This document shows positions 56,251 through 64,000 of a stretch of DNA of 64,000 nucleotides, piece after piece (positions within the stretch are counted from its first letter, which is position 1; each line of letters begins with the position of its first letter). Source of the stretch: Daphnia carinata (taxonomy: Eukaryota > Arthropoda > Branchiopoda > Diplostraca > Daphniidae); NCBI RefSeq assembly GCF_022539665.2, contig NC_081334.1, positions 1,674,001-1,738,000 of the forward strand, given 5' to 3'. The translations under genes and the position numbers were made by a program. Below the pieces are notes generated by a model, which saw only the letters and a list, made by a program, of their open reading frames with translations, did not search any database and was not told the origin of the DNA.

Positions 56251-59200
56251 GATAAACCAATGGAAACAATGCTTACCATCAAAGGTGCCAAAAACAATAA
56301 AGGTGAATTGAGCAAGCTAAATAAATAAAAAAAAGCTGATAAATGTAATGTTTGAACACAGCGAACACAGACAATGAAAGAAACAAATTTTGCAAAAAAT
56401 ATTTTATAAAAAAATTTTTATTGACAATTCTCTGCACATTAGAATTATTTCTGCAACTTTAAAAAGGCACAATAGCCCTTTCAAAAGTTGCCGTCAACCC
56501 AGGCAGGGGGAGACGCTGCCTTGTTGACCCACCGGGGAGATTACCCGGTGATTGGCTAAGAGAAGCCGGAAGAAGAGCCGAAGATATGGAACATTTTTAC
56601 TGGAGCGATTAACCTTTAGTTCGGATTTGTGGGTAGCCACGTCGCCCTCCGTGAACACATCATCGGACTAAGCGGACCCCCACGTCCCCTTTCCGGCCAG
56701 AGCCCTCCAAACCTCGGTATATGTTATTTTTAAATATACCGTACAGTAGGGGCATGACCCCCTACGGGCTTATTACGAGTCAAGGGGAAACGGGGCTACG
56801 GAAAGGAAGGGAGCCCAGATATGCACTTCAATTTTTGAATTTTAAATACCGTTTGGGGAATATGAATAAAGTGTAGGAATTCCATGTTGTCCATCCAATC
56901 ATCACAATTTATTCAACGTCTTGCCCCAAACCAAGAACATTTACAGAGCCAGCATTACTTTTCACCTCTATTAAAAAAACAAAAACAACATTAACTATTG
57001 AACAGAAAATTATGTAGGTTAGATATAGTTAGCAAAAAAGCAGAAAATGCTTCTTGTTTACTTACAAGTCCCTTTCTATGAAGATGAGTTTAGGCTTTGA
57101 AAGGTTATTTCAAACTGCAACTTCAGGAAAACCATCTGACTATCACCAAATAAATCCAAGTTTCCCTGTGCCCCAGAAAATTTCTCATGTTTAATTAGAA
57201 TGTTAATGCAATTCTAGATAAATCTCCTACCACATTGGAAATGAATTTTTCCCATCAAGCTGGTGCGAACATCAGTTCTTTAAATATAGCACATCAGACA
57301 AAACCTGGAAACAAAGCAGAAAGTAACCAGAACTTTTCAATAAGCTATTAATGGCGTGGTATGCTGCACAACAAGTTTTCACCAAGAACTTGTGCTTTTA
57401 CCTTTCAGAATTCAACTGCACATTGGTAACCATCCTAAGAAGAAAAATGATTATGACAATATGGCACACTTGGCAATATACTGGGATTCGGCAAAGCATT
57501 TCCAATTCGCGAGGCAACCATCATTATGGCAACCAAACTCGATATAGCCCCTGACAACGAACAAATTGACAGTTCAGTAGAGTACTCAGTAACAAGCAAT
57601 TCCTCCGTTAGATGTCTTCTAAATATAGGTACTTAAAAAAAATTCACAATTTTTTGTTTCATGGTCACAAAAAATACTTGTTGCAAACATGTTCGTTTTT
57701 GTTTCTGCAAGTGTAAATGGAGTCAAATGTCAAGTGTTCCATGGCTATAAGGATAGGAGGTATTCAAAGTCCTAAAATAAATGTTTTATAGCATTACCCT
57801 AGAGAAAAAAGTTAACAATAGAATGGGCAACGTTACCAACCAATCACCAGACAAGGAAAAAAATTCTTCGAAGCAACTACAAAGCTACATGGCTGCCAAT
57901 ATGTACTGCTCCTATTTGTGATAACTATGTATGAAAGGTAGTATCAGCAAATGGTTTTATTGTTGTTTTGTTTCTAACCTAACCTTAAAATGCAAACCTC
58001 CTTTTTCTTTTGTTATTGATGAAGATGGAATTTTCTGTCCTACTTGTTTCTGTCATAGACTGTGGGGTCCACCGTTACAAAACTCCACATCAGCAACAAT
58101 CGTTTCTCACTGCTCAGAACCTGCAAATGTCGTGAATGAAAAAATTTTAATTAAAAATAATTTAAAAAATAGTTGTAATACCAAGCATTATTAAACGACT
58201 TGCCTAACTAAGGAAACCGCTAGAACCACAATGTTTGTCTCCACAATCCTGAAATGATTGAAATGACAAGCTTTGTTTTATTTCATTAATTCTAATTTTT
58301 AAAAAAGTACAAAGCCTAATGCATGGTTGACCAGTTTGGCTTGATGCCTTTTTTAAAAAGCAAGAAGGTAGCAATAACCATTATCTCAATGTGCCTGTCA
58401 TGCTTACTTTTAAGGACATGAGTTACCATCCATGATGGCAAGCAAATAAATTCTTCTTGCGTTCATGGTATGAGACGAAAATAATGGCAAAGAATAATAC
58501 AATAGTGGAATATGGAAGAATGATATTGCCACACATTTATGATCCTTCTTAATGGCCATCTGGCATGGAGATGAGAGAACGAGGGCCAAGGCACCACATC
58601 TTGTTCACAACTTGTGATATTCCCTAAAATTTAGAAAGAAACAAACAATGACTCAGCATGAAAAGAATTACTTCTTATAGTTTCTTATTAATAATGTGCC
58701 ATTCATTTTGTAATTTGAAAAGGAGTTTCAAATATTGTTAGGTATTCTCAAATTAAAGTTTCTTGTGGAACAATGTTTTTGTTAGAATTAGAATCAATGT
58801 CTTTGGTTAACAATGTTTTCTTCACGAAACATTCACTCAAGTATTACTTTACCATTGCTGCCTGATGTGTCCAATATTTCGCCCGTCAGATGCACACCAC
58901 ATGTTTCACACACGACAATGAACTAGCAAATGGCGACTGATGGCGGTTCACAAAACTCAAGCAACGTTGCCACATATTTCAAAATGGGCGGCGAATTCAA
59001 TTTAAGACACAACTTTTTAGTTTTCTCTCGCACAGGAAGATACTATGCAAAAACCAAATTAAAACAAGGAGATGGCTGGTTGTCTTTCGGGTTTACAATG
59101 GTAAATTATGTATTGTTGGGAAAGATAAATTCATGTTGCGGCTCTCGTGCAGTAGGTCCACCAACATCAGTAACACACACACACACACAAATCCGTGCCA

Positions 59201-59490
59201 ATTGTGAAATACTTAACCAACCGTACCAAAATCTGTATTTCTTCAAAATTATTTGGGCGTCGCTCAGAATGAAAATTGGACACAAAATTTAAAGAACAAA
59301 AATTATAATCAAGTGAGCCTCAACGCATGGATAGGAACACGTAATGAGGTCAACTTGGGGAAAGAGGTACAGAAGTGAACCCAAAAGCAGTATAGAATCC
59401 GATATGTGAACAAATTATTCAATGGGTAAAAGATTATGGGTAAAACAAAAGAAAAATAAAATAGGTAATTCATTGATGGATTTTGCTGTT
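56251..59490. other. Right-arm DNA without recognised gene
   Basis: This is the mirror of 46229-49470, containing the same unassigned open frames (57351-57554 +, 57931-58194 +, 58930-59292 +) and the GC-richer block at about 56460-56820. The frame at 58930 ends differently from its left partner (THTQIRANCEILNQ) because the CA/GT run changed length. Confidence 0.4.
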
Positions 59491-60186
59491 AGATGTTTCT
59501 AGTACGTCGAGGTGGTGGTGGTGGCGATGAGGTATCCTCCTTAACAAGCTCAGGTTCGCTAGTTGTTTTCTTGCCACCACGTGTCCGTTTCGTGGCCGGC
59601 ACGGCCGGAGGTTCATCCGCCATTGTTGCGGCAGATACTGCCGGGCCCTTCTTTGTCGTGAACGTTTGGCGGCCGGTGCTTTCTCTTCCTCTTCTTTGGC
59701 TGTAGCGGCCAAAGTCTCAATGTCGGGGTCGCGTTCCAGCTGGACAGAGACTTTCTTCTCGGCCGGTGAAGCCGTCTTCCGCGCCGAACGGGTGGATCTG
59801 GCTGGCGAATGCGCCGTTTCGGCCACGTCAAAATGAACTTTGAGTGCGCCCTTTGCGCGAGTAGATCGTCCACTTTTGACGGATGTGACTGGCGATCCAT
59901 TGTTCGCCTCCGGCTCATCTGGCACGTGATTGGCGTGGATGTCGGCAGCATGTCCTTTGCCTTCGTGTAACATTTCTACATCATCCAATCCAGCAACGTA
60001 TTTATTGGCTTTCGTTTCACCACGACGCCTTTTGCCTTCCGGCGCTTCCTTCTCCGGAACGGAGGCACGTTTGACGGCACCTCGACGTGTTGTTTTCTTC
60101 GTCACCTCGACATCGGCTTTTATTGTTCATCTATAATAAGACAGTAAAACACCATTAGGCATAAAAACTCTTAATTCATATATATA
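59491..60186 (-). pseudogene. Basic low-complexity open frame, right copy, frameshifted
   Basis: This is the mirror of the left-arm frame at 45530-46228. It is identical in most of its length but lost one A in a run near 59655, so AAKRSRQKKGPAVSAA becomes AAKRSRQRRARQYLPQQ and the Pro-rich C-terminus is replaced. This is direct evidence that the arms have diverged at a potentially coding site since duplication, or that one carries a sequencing error. Confidence 0.55.
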
Positions 60187-62156
<1,970 letters not shown>

Positions 62157-62539
62157 TAGGAATACAAGAAAACACTTCCTTATGACCCTGGACAGAAAAA
62201 ATGTAGATCAGAATGAAACAAATTAGATTATATAGAGGTCAAGAAGTAAAATCTAGCGAGGACGGTCTATCTAGCGAGTAAAGTAGACAGCAGACTACAC
62301 GCGTTAAGCCAATCTAAAAGTATGCCTGAAAAAAAAACTGTCCGACGAGCCACTGTTTAAGGCGCCTCTTGTGGACGCAAAAGTCATTACGAGAAATTTT
62401 ATCCACCACAAATTAAATGTTTTTAAACATTTAAAGTACTTATCCAAATGAAAATTTAACTTAAGAAAATTAATATGTTTGAGTAATACAAAGTCGTTAT
62501 TGTGTATTATTTTCACAGCGCAACAACCAACAATGACTT

Positions 62540-63191
62540 CGTCAACAACCATTTCAAAACATCGTCCCATCCGACCCAATTCAAAACAACCCCTACATTT
62601 TGTCCGGTGAATCAGTCATTGCAAATGGACACAAATCGTTGCGTTATATGACTACGAGGTGGCAGTATGGTCAACATCACACAAAAGGTGGCGGTCAGAT
62701 CGATGCGGAGTTTGCGCTAGTGTACAAGAAAAACATCTTGGAACAGTCGGTCGGCCTCGCATTCCACACTCATCACATGATCAGGAACATCGGGTAAAGG
62801 TAGATTGGCCGTCATCCCAGGTAGATCTGAGGAAATAGGGGCGCTGGATCACAAAATATATGAAATGGGCAAAACATACAGGACTTTCAAATAACATTTT
62901 AATTTTGAAAAATACTTACAGGCTATTGGTAAAATCAGGCAATTGGCGTTTCCCGTTGCAGCATTGCTCGGTTCTCTAGGTTTAGGACATTTTAGTGCAC
63001 AGAAACGATAAATATCTAAACATTTGCTCTTATCCAGTGCGATTTTGTTTATTTGTTAGTAGTCATGCTTAACTGCTGAAACCATGAAGAGTGAGCTAAA
63101 TAATAGTTCAAAGTAAATAACCCAGGCGTTTGACACTGCGACTGTGATAAATCTTTTTAAAACTTAACACTTAAATTCTCCTCTATCGTTT
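62540..63191. other. Right flank of palindrome to LDH 3' end
   Basis: This is single-copy DNA. A short plus-strand frame (62600-62797) has no recognisable domain. It should include the 3' UTR of the LDH gene. No repeat is seen that matches the left flank. Confidence 0.4.

Positions 63192-64000
<809 letters not shown>

Overview
The window reads as eukaryotic, and most likely as a small-genome crustacean close to Daphnia. It holds about a dozen intron-containing animal genes on both strands. Most introns are only about 45-75 bp with GT..AG ends, intergenic DNA is AT-rich, and a Methuselah-like GPCR and a small-optic-lobes calpain are present. An internal array of CCTAA/TTAGG, the arthropod telomere unit, is also present. 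The species cannot be fixed from sequence alone. All exon structures were spliced by hand from reading frames and GT/AG sites.

Layout, 0-29.8 kb: a REEP5/6-type ER-shaping protein (0.7-1.4 kb, +); a long repeat-rich stretch (1.4-8.3 kb); a Methuselah-like GPCR (8.3-10.3 kb, +); a calpain-15/SOL protease with six RanBP2-type zinc fingers (10.9-15.1 kb, -); a GAB/DOS docking protein (16.4-19.7 kb, +); a long leader region; an FRS2 docking protein (25.4-27.7 kb, +); and a sulfotransferase with an unusual N-terminal hydrophobic extension (28.3-29.8 kb, -). GAB and FRS2 lie in tandem and would act in the same pathway, receptor tyrosine kinase to GRB2 and SHP2/Corkscrew.

Layout, 30-42.7 kb: a pair of roughly 445-bp inverted repeats (30.05-30.49 and 33.42-33.88 kb) encloses a broken 3' fragment of a DHX37-type DEAH helicase and a small two-exon gene. 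Then come RPS3A (34.0-35.2 kb, +), a possible decayed frame, the microsomal triglyceride transfer protein large subunit (36.1-40.0 kb, +), CIAO2B/MIP18 (40.2-40.8 kb, -) and Rab geranylgeranyltransferase beta (41.4-42.7 kb, +).

Layout, 43.2-62.5 kb: a giant palindrome. A left arm (43177-51392) is repeated in reverse complement, almost base for base, as a right arm (54261-62539) around a 2.87-kb single-copy spacer. Each arm carries the same broken vasa/DDX4-like DEAD-box pseudogene, a basic low-complexity frame, two tRNA-derived SINE-like units, a 320-bp terminal-inverted-repeat element and a GC-rich 23-bp minisatellite. The spacer holds the telomere-like array, itself bracketed by perfect 26-bp inverted repeats. 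The right edge contains the 3' part of an L-lactate dehydrogenase gene (-).

The palindrome with its telomere-like loop, and the inverted-repeat-flanked helicase fragment, are the least ordinary parts of the window. No rRNA gene, intact canonical tRNA gene or CRISPR array was recognised.
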